Position numbers and translations under genes: made by a program
Assembly (NCBI GenBank): GCA_023667365.1
Contig: JAMPAG010000001.1
Location: 415,800 to 451,392 of the forward strand
Origin: a bacterium
GTDB taxonomy: Bacteria; Bacillota; Clostridia; Lachnospirales; Lachnospiraceae
Length of the DNA stretch: 35,593 nt
Direction: 5' to 3'
The notes under the pieces: generated by a model
What the model saw: only the letters and a program-made list of their open reading frames with translations
Told to the model about the DNA's origin: nothing
The model's database searches: none
Part shown: piece after piece, positions 1 through 7,679 of the stretch
Position numbering within the stretch: the stretch's first letter is position 1
Layout of the letters: each line of letters starts with the position of its first letter

Positions 1-1070
1 GCAAGCGTATCCGCCGTCTCTCCCGACTGGCTGACCACAACGACCATGGCGCCCTCCTCCAGAATCGGGTTGCGATAGCGGAACTCCGAAGCTAAGTCCA
101 CCTCGACCGGAATCCGCGCAAGTCCTTCGATCACATATTTTCCCGTCATGCCGGCATGATACGCCGATCCGCACGCCACAATATGGAACTTGCGGACCGC
201 GCGGATGTCCTCCGCCGTCATTTGCAGCTCGTCGATGACAATATCATGATCGCGCAGCCTCGGAGAGAGCGTTTCCCTGACCGTCTTCGGCTGCTCATAC
301 ATCTCTTTTAACATGAAATGCTCGTATCCCGCCTTCTCCGCCGCATTCGCATCCCACTCGATCGTCACGGACGTTTTCGTGATCTCCTCCGCATCCACAT
401 TATAAAAATGCATATGATCGGCGCGGAGTCTGACAATCTCCTCGTTCTCCATGAAATAGACCTGACGCGTATATTTTAAGATCGCAGGCACATCGGAAGC
501 GATAAAACAGCCGTCCGCGCTCTGCCCTACAATGAGCGGACTGTCCTTGCGCACCGCGAACACCTCGTCCGGATGATCTGCGAAAATGATGCCGAGCGCA
601 TAGGACCCCTCCACGCGGTGCATGACCTTCGCGATCGTCTCGATCGGATTTCCCGTATTATAATGGTCCAGCATCTGCGCCAAGATCTCGGTATCCGTGT
701 CGGAGACAAACTCGTAACCCCTGTCCGTCAGTTTCTTTTTTAACTGAAGATAGTTTTCGATAATGCCGTTATGCACGACCGCAATCGTGTGCCCGGTATT
801 GTAATGCGGATGCGCGTTGACGTCGTTCGGCGCGCCGTGCGTCGCCCACCGCGTATGCCCGATGCCGATCTGCCCCGGCATCGTTGCGCCCCCGTGCGTC
901 AGCTCCTCCAGCACCTTTAAGCGCCCGACGGATTTCGTAATGTGAATCTCCTGCCCGTCATAAATCGCCATACCCGCCGAGTCATAGCCGCGGTATTCCA
1001 GTTTTGCCAGACCGTCCAAAATAATAGGCGCCGCCTGTCTTTCGCCGATATATCCTACGATTCCACACAT
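1..1070 (-). CDS. glmS: Glutamine--fructose-6-phosphate aminotransferase, N-terminal part (cut by window edge)
   Basis: GlmS makes glucosamine-6-phosphate from fructose-6-phosphate and glutamine in the cytoplasm, the first step to UDP-GlcNAc for peptidoglycan and surface glycans. The translation begins MCGIVGYIGERQAAP, so Cys2 is the N-terminal nucleophile of the class II glutamine amidotransferase domain once Met1 is removed. HTRWATHG and HNGIIEN, both typical of GlmS, follow. The reading continues into the first SIS (sugar-isomerase) domain with a SQSGETADTL segment at the window edge; about 356 codons of the usual ~600 are present. The likely SD (AAGGAG) is rather far, about 12 nt, from the ATG. 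Only 46 nt separate it from the upstream glycosyltransferase gene, so there is no room for a glmS ribozyme leader directly in front. Identity is certain; the 3' part lies outside the window. Confidence 0.96.
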   Translation of the reverse strand, partial: MCGIVGYIGERQAAPIILDGLAKLEYRGYDSAGMAIYDGQEIHITKSVGRLKVLEELTHGGATMPGQIGIGHTRWATHGAPNDVNAHPHYNTGHTIAVVHNGIIENYLQLKKKLTDRGYEFVSDTDTEILAQMLDHYNTGNPIETIAKVMHRVEGSYALGIIFADHPDEVFAVRKDSPLIVGQSADGCFIASDVPAILKYTRQVYFMENEEIVRLRADHMHFYNVDAEEITKTSVTIEWDANAAEKAGYEHFMLKEMYEQPKTVRETLSPRLRDHDIVIDELQMTAEDIRAVRKFHIVACGSAYHAGMTGKYVIEGLARIPVEVDLASEFRYRNPILEEGAMVVVVSQSGETADTL

Positions 1071-1116
1071 AATGTTGTCATGCTCCTTTTTCTTTCTCTA
1101 TCATATCACATGTTAT

Positions 1117-2100
1117 TTATTGTATTCCGTTCGTTCTCTCCGTGGCGGACGCCGGACTTTTCCAGAACTCCCGGTTCCCCGTACAGGCACACACAAGCTT
1201 CTCCGGCAGCGCGGCATAATGCCTGCCGAGCTGATAACCCGCATACTTGCAGGCGCTCTCCGCAATCAGACCCGGAAGCTGCCATGCCTTTCCTGTTTTG
1301 CACAAATGCACCGCCGTCTTCTTTATCATGCGCACGCCCTCTCCCTCGGAGCGTAAGCCCGCAAACACCTCCGGATGCATCGCCTGGGATACCCCTAAGT
1401 CAAAATTACGGTGAAACTGCTGCCCGCCCGTGTAATGATGGGAATGATAGACACGTGCCGACGGCTGATAGGCAATGCCGTAACCATGCTTTGCCGCTGC
1501 GGCCGCATAAATCATATCTTCATTAAATATCGTATGCTCTGTAAAACCGCCCAATTCCTCATAGACGTCCCGCCGGTATGCTGCGCAGACATTGGAACAG
1601 AAATACGTTTTTATGCCCAGCCGCTCCCTGTCCGTTTCCCATTTCACACATGCCTGCTCCGGGTAATTGAACTGCCGGATATACCGCTCTGTCTCGCTGC
1701 TGTTCTTACGCGCGAGCTGTCTCGCATAACAGACCGCCACACCCTCCTGCATAAGTCCCCCGACAAGCTCTCCGATCAGATGCGTATCCGCGGGCACCGC
1801 ATCATCCGTCATGCAGACAAAATAATCCGCGTCGGACAGTTCCACGCCCAGTCGTCTGGTGCCGCCATGGTCAAATTCTTCCTTGGAAATATGGCGCAGC
1901 TCCACATTTTGAAACAGACTGTCAAGGTCATACGCATGTTCCAGGGACGTCCCGTAGATCAGCTGCTCAAAATAAGTCTCCTCCGTATTGATCAAAATAA
2001 TCCTCTGTATCGGATCAGTCTGCGCATAAAGCCGCTTTAATATTCCAAACAGCCGCCTTGTCGGCCGGTAAGTCGGAATGATCACGTCCACTGTCCGCAT
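1117..2100 (-). CDS. GT2 family glycosyltransferase (rhamnosyltransferase-like)
   Basis: A 327-residue cytoplasmic glycosyltransferase of the GT-A fold. The N-terminus MRTVDVIIPTYRPTRRL is the usual nucleotide-sugar-binding start of GT2 enzymes. CMTDDAVPAD near residue 97 supplies the DxD-like metal site, and a later GGFTEHTIFNEDMIYA stretch is the acceptor-side ED motif. The pattern resembles bacterial rhamnosyltransferases, which fits the dTDP-rhamnose genes in the same locus, but donor and acceptor cannot be read from sequence. A strong SD (GGAGGTG) sits about 7 nt before the ATG. It lies 46 nt upstream of glmS on the same strand and about 150 nt downstream of the LCP gene, with a terminator hairpin between. 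Confidence 0.88.
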   Translation of the reverse strand: MRTVDVIIPTYRPTRRLFGILKRLYAQTDPIQRIILINTEETYFEQLIYGTSLEHAYDLDSLFQNVELRHISKEEFDHGGTRRLGVELSDADYFVCMTDDAVPADTHLIGELVGGLMQEGVAVCYARQLARKNSSETERYIRQFNYPEQACVKWETDRERLGIKTYFCSNVCAAYRRDVYEELGGFTEHTIFNEDMIYAAAAAKHGYGIAYQPSARVYHSHHYTGGQQFHRNFDLGVSQAMHPEVFAGLRSEGEGVRMIKKTAVHLCKTGKAWQLPGLIAESACKYAGYQLGRHYAALPEKLVCACTGNREFWKSPASATERTNGIQ

Positions 2101-2201
2101 CCTGTCACACCTCCGGATCCCCGCACAGGCGAATGCGCCGGCACCCCGCCTGCTCCATTCCCTGCGCCCGATCTTTTTTAATCTGAAGCTTTCCTATTTG
2201 C

Positions 2202-2234
2202 AAAAAGAGGACTCCACCCATCTATGGAATCCTC
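2202..2234 (-). terminator. Rho-independent terminator after the LCP gene
   Basis: Read on the minus strand, a GAGGATTCCA / TGGAGTCCTC stem (one mismatch, 8-nt loop) is followed directly by a T5 tract (the A run at 2202-2206). It lies 17 nt beyond the stop of the LCP gene and before the next GT2 gene, so it probably ends the long polysaccharide transcript and separates it from the GT2-glmS pair. Confidence 0.75.
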
Positions 2235-2250
2235 CTTTGTATTCCCAGCG

Positions 2251-3432
2251 TCAACTGCTACGTAAATATTGGGCTGTATCCTGCTGGATCTGGCGGCTGT
2301 ATTCCTGCACCGTTTCGCTCGGCTGATAGTCCGTAATACCAAACAAAATCTCATGCAGCTTTGCCACGTTCGCCGTCAAGTCCATCGGCACGACACAGCT
2401 TCCTTTTCCGCCGATCGTACCGCTCTGAAGCATATCCATATCAGGGAACCCGCAGCTCTCTACGATCTCATACTCTCCCAGATCGCCCAGCATCGAGACA
2501 ATGGTATCCAGACTGATACTCGTGGAAAATTCATCAAAGACATTACTGTTGAGGATGGCGGTCAGCTCGCTTAAGCTCATGCCCTTTGCCGCCTCCATCA
2601 TCGCCGCGATGACCTTCCGCTGACGCTCCGTCCTGCCATAGTCGTTGCCGACATAGCGGATCCGACAGTAAGCCGTCGCCTGCAGACCGTTTAACCGCTG
2701 ATAACCGCTTTGCGTTACCGGTGTAAAATCTACATATTCCTCCGCATAATAATTGATCCCATCCGGCGTCGTTCCGACCATACTCTTCTGATAGCTGTTC
2801 AGATGCACGATCTCCGACTCTGCCACATCCACCCATACGCCGCCCAGCTTATCAATCGCGTCAATGATTCCCCAAAATCCGACCGTCACATAGTCCGTGA
2901 TATAGAGATCCAGATTCGTGTTCAGCATCGTCATCGCACGCGCCTCGCCTCCGGCGGCATAGGCGCCGTTACACTTATTATAGCTGCCATTTGTCAGATT
3001 CAGATAGGTGTCACGATAAACGGAAACAAGCTTGATCGTCTTTTCCTGCGTATCAATACACGCGATAATGATCGTATCGGAACGGCTGCTCTCCGCGCCA
3101 AGCTTTCTGTTGCGCGAATCTAAGCCGAACAGCGCAACCTGCATGTAACGCGCCATCGGATTATCCGGTTCGACATAGCTGTCGTACACATCCTGATTGA
3201 CAACGACATCCACATCCTGACCGCTGTCAATATCACCTTGCGTACCGATATTTAAGTCCGGATGCTCCACCCGCGTCAAGCGGATGACCGCCCACGCACC
3301 GATTACAACGATCGCCAGAATGAACAGTTCCACGATAAAAATAATGATATTTCTTCTTTTTCTCGCCGCCTTCTGTTTCGGCGTCAGCCGTTTCCCATTC
3401 GGTTTCGTTCCCTGTGACTGCTGCTTTGCCAT
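2251..3432 (-). CDS. LCP (LytR-CpsA-Psr) family cell-wall polymer attachment protein
   Basis: LCP enzymes move undecaprenyl-diphosphate-linked glycopolymers onto peptidoglycan at the outer face of the membrane. The 393-residue protein has a Lys/Arg-rich cytoplasmic N-terminus, one membrane helix at about residues 28-50 and an extracellular LCP domain. Diagnostic segments are SRSDTIIIACIDTQEKTIKL, the VSVYRDTYL strand with the conserved Arg-Asp, and YCRIRYVGNDYGRTERQRKV with the catalytic-site arginines. SD AAGGAG precedes the ATG by 6-7 nt. It starts 14 nt after the stop of the initiating sugar transferase, so they are surely co-transcribed, which supports a role as ligase for the polymer made here. 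A final step of wall attachment is inferred from family and context. Confidence 0.92.
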   Translation of the reverse strand: MAKQQSQGTKPNGKRLTPKQKAARKRRNIIIFIVELFILAIVVIGAWAVIRLTRVEHPDLNIGTQGDIDSGQDVDVVVNQDVYDSYVEPDNPMARYMQVALFGLDSRNRKLGAESSRSDTIIIACIDTQEKTIKLVSVYRDTYLNLTNGSYNKCNGAYAAGGEARAMTMLNTNLDLYITDYVTVGFWGIIDAIDKLGGVWVDVAESEIVHLNSYQKSMVGTTPDGINYYAEEYVDFTPVTQSGYQRLNGLQATAYCRIRYVGNDYGRTERQRKVIAAMMEAAKGMSLSELTAILNSNVFDEFSTSISLDTIVSMLGDLGEYEIVESCGFPDMDMLQSGTIGGKGSCVVPMDLTANVAKLHEILFGITDYQPSETVQEYSRQIQQDTAQYLRSS

Positions 3433-3446
3433 CTCTTGCTCCTTTT

Positions 3447-4847
3447 CTAGCAGGCATTCTTATTGATAAATCCCTTAAATATGGTGAGAAATAATATTTT
3501 AATATCGAATGCCATCGTCCAATTCTCAATATAGTACAGATCATATTCCACACGCTTGCGGATGGAAGTGTCGCCGCGATAACCGTTGATCTGCGCCCAC
3601 CCCGTCATGCCGGGACGTACCTGGTGCTTGATCATGTAACGCGGGATCTCTTCCTTAAATTTCTCTACAAAGAAAGGGCGTTCCGGTCTCGGACCGACAA
3701 GACTCATGTCCCCTTTCAGCACATTAAAGATCTGCGGCATCTCGTCAATGCTCGTTTTTCGTAAGATCCTGCCGATCTTCGTCACGCGCGGATCATTTCT
3801 TGTCGTCCACGCCTTCTGCTCCGCACTCGGCTTCTGGACCTCCATTGTACGGAACTTATACATCTGAAACGATTTATTATGCAGTCCCACCCGCTCCTGC
3901 TTGAAAATCAGCGGTCCCTTATCCGTTGCCTTGATCCCAATCACGGCAAAGATCATAAACGGAGAAAACAGCACAATACATATCAGACCGCCGATCACAT
4001 CCACAGCGCGCTTCATCAACAGATTAAACGTATTCGTCAGCGGCACATGGCGGATATTGACCACCGGAAGCCCCATCAGGTCCTCCGTGTACGGCCGGCT
4101 TGGGATCACACTGTTATAATCGGGAATAAACTTGGTATGTACCCCCGACTTCTCGCAAAGGGATACAATTTCCTCCAGTCTCCCGTAATCCTCCAGCGCA
4201 AGCGTAATCCCGATCTCATCCAGCTTGCTCTGCGGCAGGATGACAAAAAGATTATTGATCGTTCCCAACACTTTAACGCCGCGGTAAAGTGTCCCGCGCG
4301 GAATGCGGTCATCCAGGATTCCCCTCACAACGTATCCCCACTGGGGATTCGCGTTGATCCTGTCAATATACTGTTCCGCCGCCCTGGAATATCCGACAAG
4401 CAGAATATACTTTACGTTGTAACCCCTGCTGCGGAAAAAATGAAGGATATAGCGGATCAGATTTCTTACGATCGTGTCCAACGTGATGTTCAGAATATAG
4501 AAGCCGAACACCATAAACCGTGAAAAATGGGGCTGCTTGATCGAATACAGCACGGCTATGAATATCAACAGCCCGATGGTGTTTGCCTTGACGATATTAT
4601 AAAACTCATGCACCCTGCCCGACATCCGCTTCGAGCTGTACAGATTGCAGACGCCGTAGAGTATCGTAAAAAGCGGAACCACCAACAAAAGCAGCGAAAA
4701 ATACGTTGCCTCGGACAATCCTGCCTCGCTTTGAACCAGACCACTCTTAAATTTAATATACCATGCCAACAGGTAACTGCCGGCTATGATCGCCGCATCT
4801 AATAAAACATGGAGGCGGTTGAAATATTTCTGATTATCTTTGATCAA
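3447..4847 (-). CDS. Initiating polyprenyl-phosphate sugar-phosphate transferase (WcaJ/CpsE type)
   Basis: This membrane enzyme would load the first sugar-1-phosphate onto undecaprenyl phosphate and so start chain synthesis. About four hydrophobic segments lie in the first ~140 residues, then a nucleotide-binding-like central domain (VKYILLVGYSRAAEQYID). The C-terminal bacterial sugar transferase domain begins at MKRAVDVIGG, with KFRTM, the LVGPRPERP segment and GMTGWAQINGYRGDT, all hallmarks of the family. Length (466 aa) is normal. The start is a TTG: AGGGTG lies 7 nt before the TTG at 4847, giving MIKDNQKYFNRLH; a TTG two codons earlier is too close to that SD. First sugar (glucose, galactose or other) is not resolved. 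Confidence 0.93.
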   Translation of the reverse strand: MIKDNQKYFNRLHVLLDAAIIAGSYLLAWYIKFKSGLVQSEAGLSEATYFSLLLLVVPLFTILYGVCNLYSSKRMSGRVHEFYNIVKANTIGLLIFIAVLYSIKQPHFSRFMVFGFYILNITLDTIVRNLIRYILHFFRSRGYNVKYILLVGYSRAAEQYIDRINANPQWGYVVRGILDDRIPRGTLYRGVKVLGTINNLFVILPQSKLDEIGITLALEDYGRLEEIVSLCEKSGVHTKFIPDYNSVIPSRPYTEDLMGLPVVNIRHVPLTNTFNLLMKRAVDVIGGLICIVLFSPFMIFAVIGIKATDKGPLIFKQERVGLHNKSFQMYKFRTMEVQKPSAEQKAWTTRNDPRVTKIGRILRKTSIDEMPQIFNVLKGDMSLVGPRPERPFFVEKFKEEIPRYMIKHQVRPGMTGWAQINGYRGDTSIRKRVEYDLYYIENWTMAFDIKILFLTIFKGFINKNAC

Positions 4848-4913
4848 GTTCAATCACCCTGTTTTCACACCATCAACATATTACAATAGGATTCTCTTTT
4901 TTACAATAAAAAA

Positions 4914-5960
4914 TTACATACTTTGCGATTTCTCTTCCCGTCCGATTCCATGCGCACACAGAAGATTCCGCCATAATTCCCACTGAATCCGCATATAGTA
5001 ACGCATGTTTTTTAATTGAAAACGAACTCTGTGCCTGCCCGCCTCCTTCGTAAAGCAAAACCGAATCCCGGCAATCACGCCTCTAAGATAAACGCCGCCG
5101 AGTCCTTTTTTGCAAAAATAAAGAAATTTCACAAGAACGCCCGTAAAAATGAAAGGCAGATTTAACAACCGTTGTAAAAGCGGCTGGTTTTTGTAAATCA
5201 CGTACATACTGTTCTTCGACGCCAGACGCACCTTGAACGCATTATGCCGCGAACCGCTGACCGCGCTTCCCGCATGAAACACGATTGCAGAGGGTACAAT
5301 ATAATTGGATAAGCCCCTGATCCGCGCGCGGTATCCGATGTCAACATCCTCAAGGTATGCAAAGTGGTTTTCGTCAAACAGCCCGATGCTGCGAAACATC
5401 CGCGTCCGGTAAAGCGCCGCGCCCGCACAGGCGGAAAACACTTCCCGCACCGCCTGATAGTCCGTGCTCTTTTTCCCTTTTCCCGCCGCATAGGCATAGC
5501 CGAGCACGTTATAGTAATCGCCGCAGCCATCAATATATTCCGGCGACGACATCATCAGCATTTTCGCGCCCGCGCAAAACGCGTTTTCGTGCGCGTCCAT
5601 GAACCGCACCAGCTCTAAAAGGCAGTCCCTGTGCACGGTCGTATCGTTGTTGAGCAAAAAAACATATTCGCTCTTCGCACGCCGGATCCCCACATTGACG
5701 GCATGGGAAAATCCCGTATTTTCGTTAAGCTGAATGCAGGTAAGCCTTGGGATACCGTTAGTATCTGCACACGCCGCCCATTCTTTGCTTCCTTTTTCTG
5801 TCATCCATTCGGAAAGGACATCCATGCCGCCGTCCGTCGATGCGTTATCGACCACAATGACCGAAAAATCTGCGAAGCTCTGCGCCATGAGAGAATCCAT
5901 GCAGGGTTTCAAGTATTTTTTTCCATTATAATTCGGTATGACGACCGTAACCTTGGACAT
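4914..5960 (-). CDS. GT2 family glycosyltransferase (WcaA/RfbF-like)
   Basis: A single-domain GT2 enzyme of about 348 residues. MSKVTVVIPNYNGKKYLKPC opens the GT-A fold, VVDNASTDGG is the donor-binding loop and VFLLNNDTTVH is the DxD-type metal site. FDENHFAYLEDVDIGYRARIRG carries the acceptor-side ED motif. These features are typical of rhamnosyltransferases of the RfbF/WbbL group. An ATG six codons upstream (5978) has no SD; GGGAGA stands about 10 nt before the ATG at 5960, which also gives the usual family N-terminus. The hydrophobic segment LLNLPFIFTGVLVKFLYF near residue 275 may bring the protein to the membrane. Substrate unknown. Confidence 0.85.
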   Translation of the reverse strand: MSKVTVVIPNYNGKKYLKPCMDSLMAQSFADFSVIVVDNASTDGGMDVLSEWMTEKGSKEWAACADTNGIPRLTCIQLNENTGFSHAVNVGIRRAKSEYVFLLNNDTTVHRDCLLELVRFMDAHENAFCAGAKMLMMSSPEYIDGCGDYYNVLGYAYAAGKGKKSTDYQAVREVFSACAGAALYRTRMFRSIGLFDENHFAYLEDVDIGYRARIRGLSNYIVPSAIVFHAGSAVSGSRHNAFKVRLASKNSMYVIYKNQPLLQRLLNLPFIFTGVLVKFLYFCKKGLGGVYLRGVIAGIRFCFTKEAGRHRVRFQLKNMRYYMRIQWELWRNLLCAHGIGREEKSQSM

Positions 5961-6036
5961 CCCCGCTGTTTCTCCCATTATTTATTAGACGCTTTCCCGC
6001 GTCAGATAGTTCCCGATTTTGGCAATTTTTGTAAAA

Positions 6037-7329
6037 TCATTTCTCAGTATAGCATAAATCTGTCGGATTGTAAATCAAGAGGTAGCCCCGCGCGCGTACC
6101 TCCCCGCAAAACGCAAGACTCAGCGCAGTAACGCCGCTTTCCTCCTGCGTAAGCCGCCCGGCATATTCCTCATAAAGCGCCGTCAGCTCATCCCGCACCG
6201 AGATACAGCGTAAATCGAGCGCCGGCACGCTCTGCGTGAGCACGGCGCGGTTCATATAGCCGCTGTAGCACACCGGCATCCCGCCGTATAACAGGGTTCC
6301 GTCCTCTTTCATCGCGCCGCCCGTCACTTTTTTCCGGCACACGATCCTGCCGCCCGTCACGCCGACGTCCGGCCGGACGTCAAACACCGCCTTCTCATAC
6401 ACGGTACGGTAAAAGCCGACATGCATGTCCTCCTCGGCGTGCGCCGCCCATCCCCTGCGATGATAAAAATCGTCGAGCGCACGCCTGCCCGCCTCGTAGG
6501 CATAGCGCTTACTCTCCGGATTATCGGCTGTTGACTGCTCGTGGCTGCGCCAATGATAAAGCACCTTCGACACATGGACGATCTTTTTTTCCTCCGCAGC
6601 GACCCGCAGGAACAGGTCGTAATCCTGCGCGCCGTCATATTCCTGCCGCAGACGCAGCTTTTTCAGTACATCGGTCTTTAACATCGCCAAATGGCAGATA
6701 TAATTATTGGTCAAAAAAAGATCCAGATCAAAATCCGTCTTTTCATGCGGCGTATGAAAATGCTCCGCCTTTTCGTCGCATTTGTCCTCATCCGAGTAGA
6801 AAAGCGCCGCATCCGGCTCTTTTAACGCCGCACAGACCATCTCGTAAAGCGCATCGGGCGTTAAAAGATCGTCATGATCGAGCAGCGCCGTATACGCACC
6901 GTTCACAAACGCAAGTCCCGCGTTCGTATTGCCGGAGATACCCTTATTTTCTCCCAGACGGTGATAATTGATCCGCGCGTCCTCGCGCATATACGGATAC
7001 ACGGTATTCCGAACGCCGTTCCCCTCCCCCGCATCCGCTATGATCAGTTCCCAGTTGCTGTATGTCTGCGCCCTGACGCTCTCGATCAGCGCGCCAAGGA
7101 ACGCCTCGTTCGTCTCATATGCCGGCACGAGCACGCTGATTTTGGGCGGGCTTATCCAGATACGCGTCCGCTGCGCCGCAAGCGTCTCCGCGGACGGCGC
7201 CTCATACTCATAGGGCTTCTTTATCTGTTTCATGCGTTCGGATGCCGCAAAAAACGCATTGCGCCAGCCGTTCCGCTTCGCATAACGGAATGTTTTTCTG
7301 ATCCCGTCCGATATTTGTTTTCCTGTCAT
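6037..7329 (-). CDS. GT2 glycosyltransferase with a degenerate second GT domain
   Basis: A 430-residue enzyme. An N-terminal ~60-residue lead (ending in KPYEYEAPSAETLAAQRTR) precedes a complete GT-A domain: KISVLVPAYETNEAFL, ELIIADAGEGN, YTALLDHDDLLTPDALYE (metal-binding DHDD) and YDGAQDYDLFLRVA. The layout matches the first half of the large two-domain GT2 proteins at 10.4-14.7 kb. After about residue 320, VGVTGGRIVCRKK, DGTLLYGG and GYMNRAVLTQSVPALDLRC line up with the end of their second domain, but its own nucleotide-binding start and DxD are missing. This suggests a shortened relative of the two-domain enzymes (inference). SD AGGAGG precedes the ATG by 13 nt. Its upstream neighbour is a long palindrome rather than a gene. 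Confidence 0.87.
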   Translation of the reverse strand: MTGKQISDGIRKTFRYAKRNGWRNAFFAASERMKQIKKPYEYEAPSAETLAAQRTRIWISPPKISVLVPAYETNEAFLGALIESVRAQTYSNWELIIADAGEGNGVRNTVYPYMREDARINYHRLGENKGISGNTNAGLAFVNGAYTALLDHDDLLTPDALYEMVCAALKEPDAALFYSDEDKCDEKAEHFHTPHEKTDFDLDLFLTNNYICHLAMLKTDVLKKLRLRQEYDGAQDYDLFLRVAAEEKKIVHVSKVLYHWRSHEQSTADNPESKRYAYEAGRRALDDFYHRRGWAAHAEEDMHVGFYRTVYEKAVFDVRPDVGVTGGRIVCRKKVTGGAMKEDGTLLYGGMPVCYSGYMNRAVLTQSVPALDLRCISVRDELTALYEEYAGRLTQEESGVTALSLAFCGEVRARGYLLIYNPTDLCYTEK

Positions 7330-7368
7330 CGCAGCCGGCTGTCCTCCTATCGCGTTTTTCTATTGCCT

Positions 7369-7628
7369 GTATGCAAGTGTCAAAAGCCCTGCTCATTAAC
7401 GTTACTCAGCAGATTGCATAGAAGAAATCAGGGCAAATGACTTTTGCGCAATGGAGATGAGACTCTAACATCGTGGAAGCCTCTGCTGAACACGATGTTT
7501 GCTTTGAGGCTCATCGAAATGTCCTGCGCAACGGAGTGCGCACAGATTTCTTCTATGCAATCTGCTGGCAATGACTTAATTGCAGGGCTTTTGACACCTG
7601 CATTTCATTTGAAGAATGACTTGCATAC
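7369..7628. repeat. Long imperfect palindrome (MITE-like or structured element)
   Basis: Two 58-nt arms at 7372-7429 and 7545-7602 are inverted copies. The outermost 21 nt match at 20 positions and the innermost 22 nt (the stretch ending GCATAGAAGAAATC at 7429) match perfectly. Between them a weaker inner stem pairs about 7456-7475 with 7491-7515, closing on a loop of about 15 nt. A further short inverted pair, GTATGCAAGT at 7369 and ACTTGCATAC at 7619-7628, lies outside. No open reading frame of interest is inside. It could be a non-autonomous transposon remnant or a large RNA hairpin between the pgm-like and GT2 genes. Clear target-site duplications were not found. Together with the terminator it accounts for the 350-nt gene-free stretch 7330-7679. 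Confidence 0.8.
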
Positions 7629-7663
7629 AAAAGAATGCAGCCGCATCCTTCGACTGCATTCTT
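7626..7663 (-). terminator. Terminator hairpin after the phosphoglucomutase gene
   Basis: AAGAATGCAG (7631-7640) and CTGCATTCTT (7654-7663) form a perfect 10-bp stem. On the minus strand the stem is followed by TTTTGT, a short U tract. It begins 17 nt beyond the stop of the phosphoglucomutase gene, the right place to end its transcript. Confidence 0.65.
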
Positions 7664-7679
7664 CTATGCGTTACACCCG

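Noticed and set aside
1071..1116. glmS ribozyme/riboswitch
   Set aside because: Only 46 nt lie before the upstream gene's stop, too short for the ribozyme, and no ribozyme core was seen.
942..2040. Plus-strand open frames of up to 209 codons opposite glmS and the GT2 gene
   Set aside because: They are antisense to clear genes, have Arg/His/Pro-biased composition and no family features.
7372..7602. CRISPR array or complete insertion sequence
   Set aside because: There is one inverted pair rather than regular direct repeats with spacers, and no transposase frame inside.
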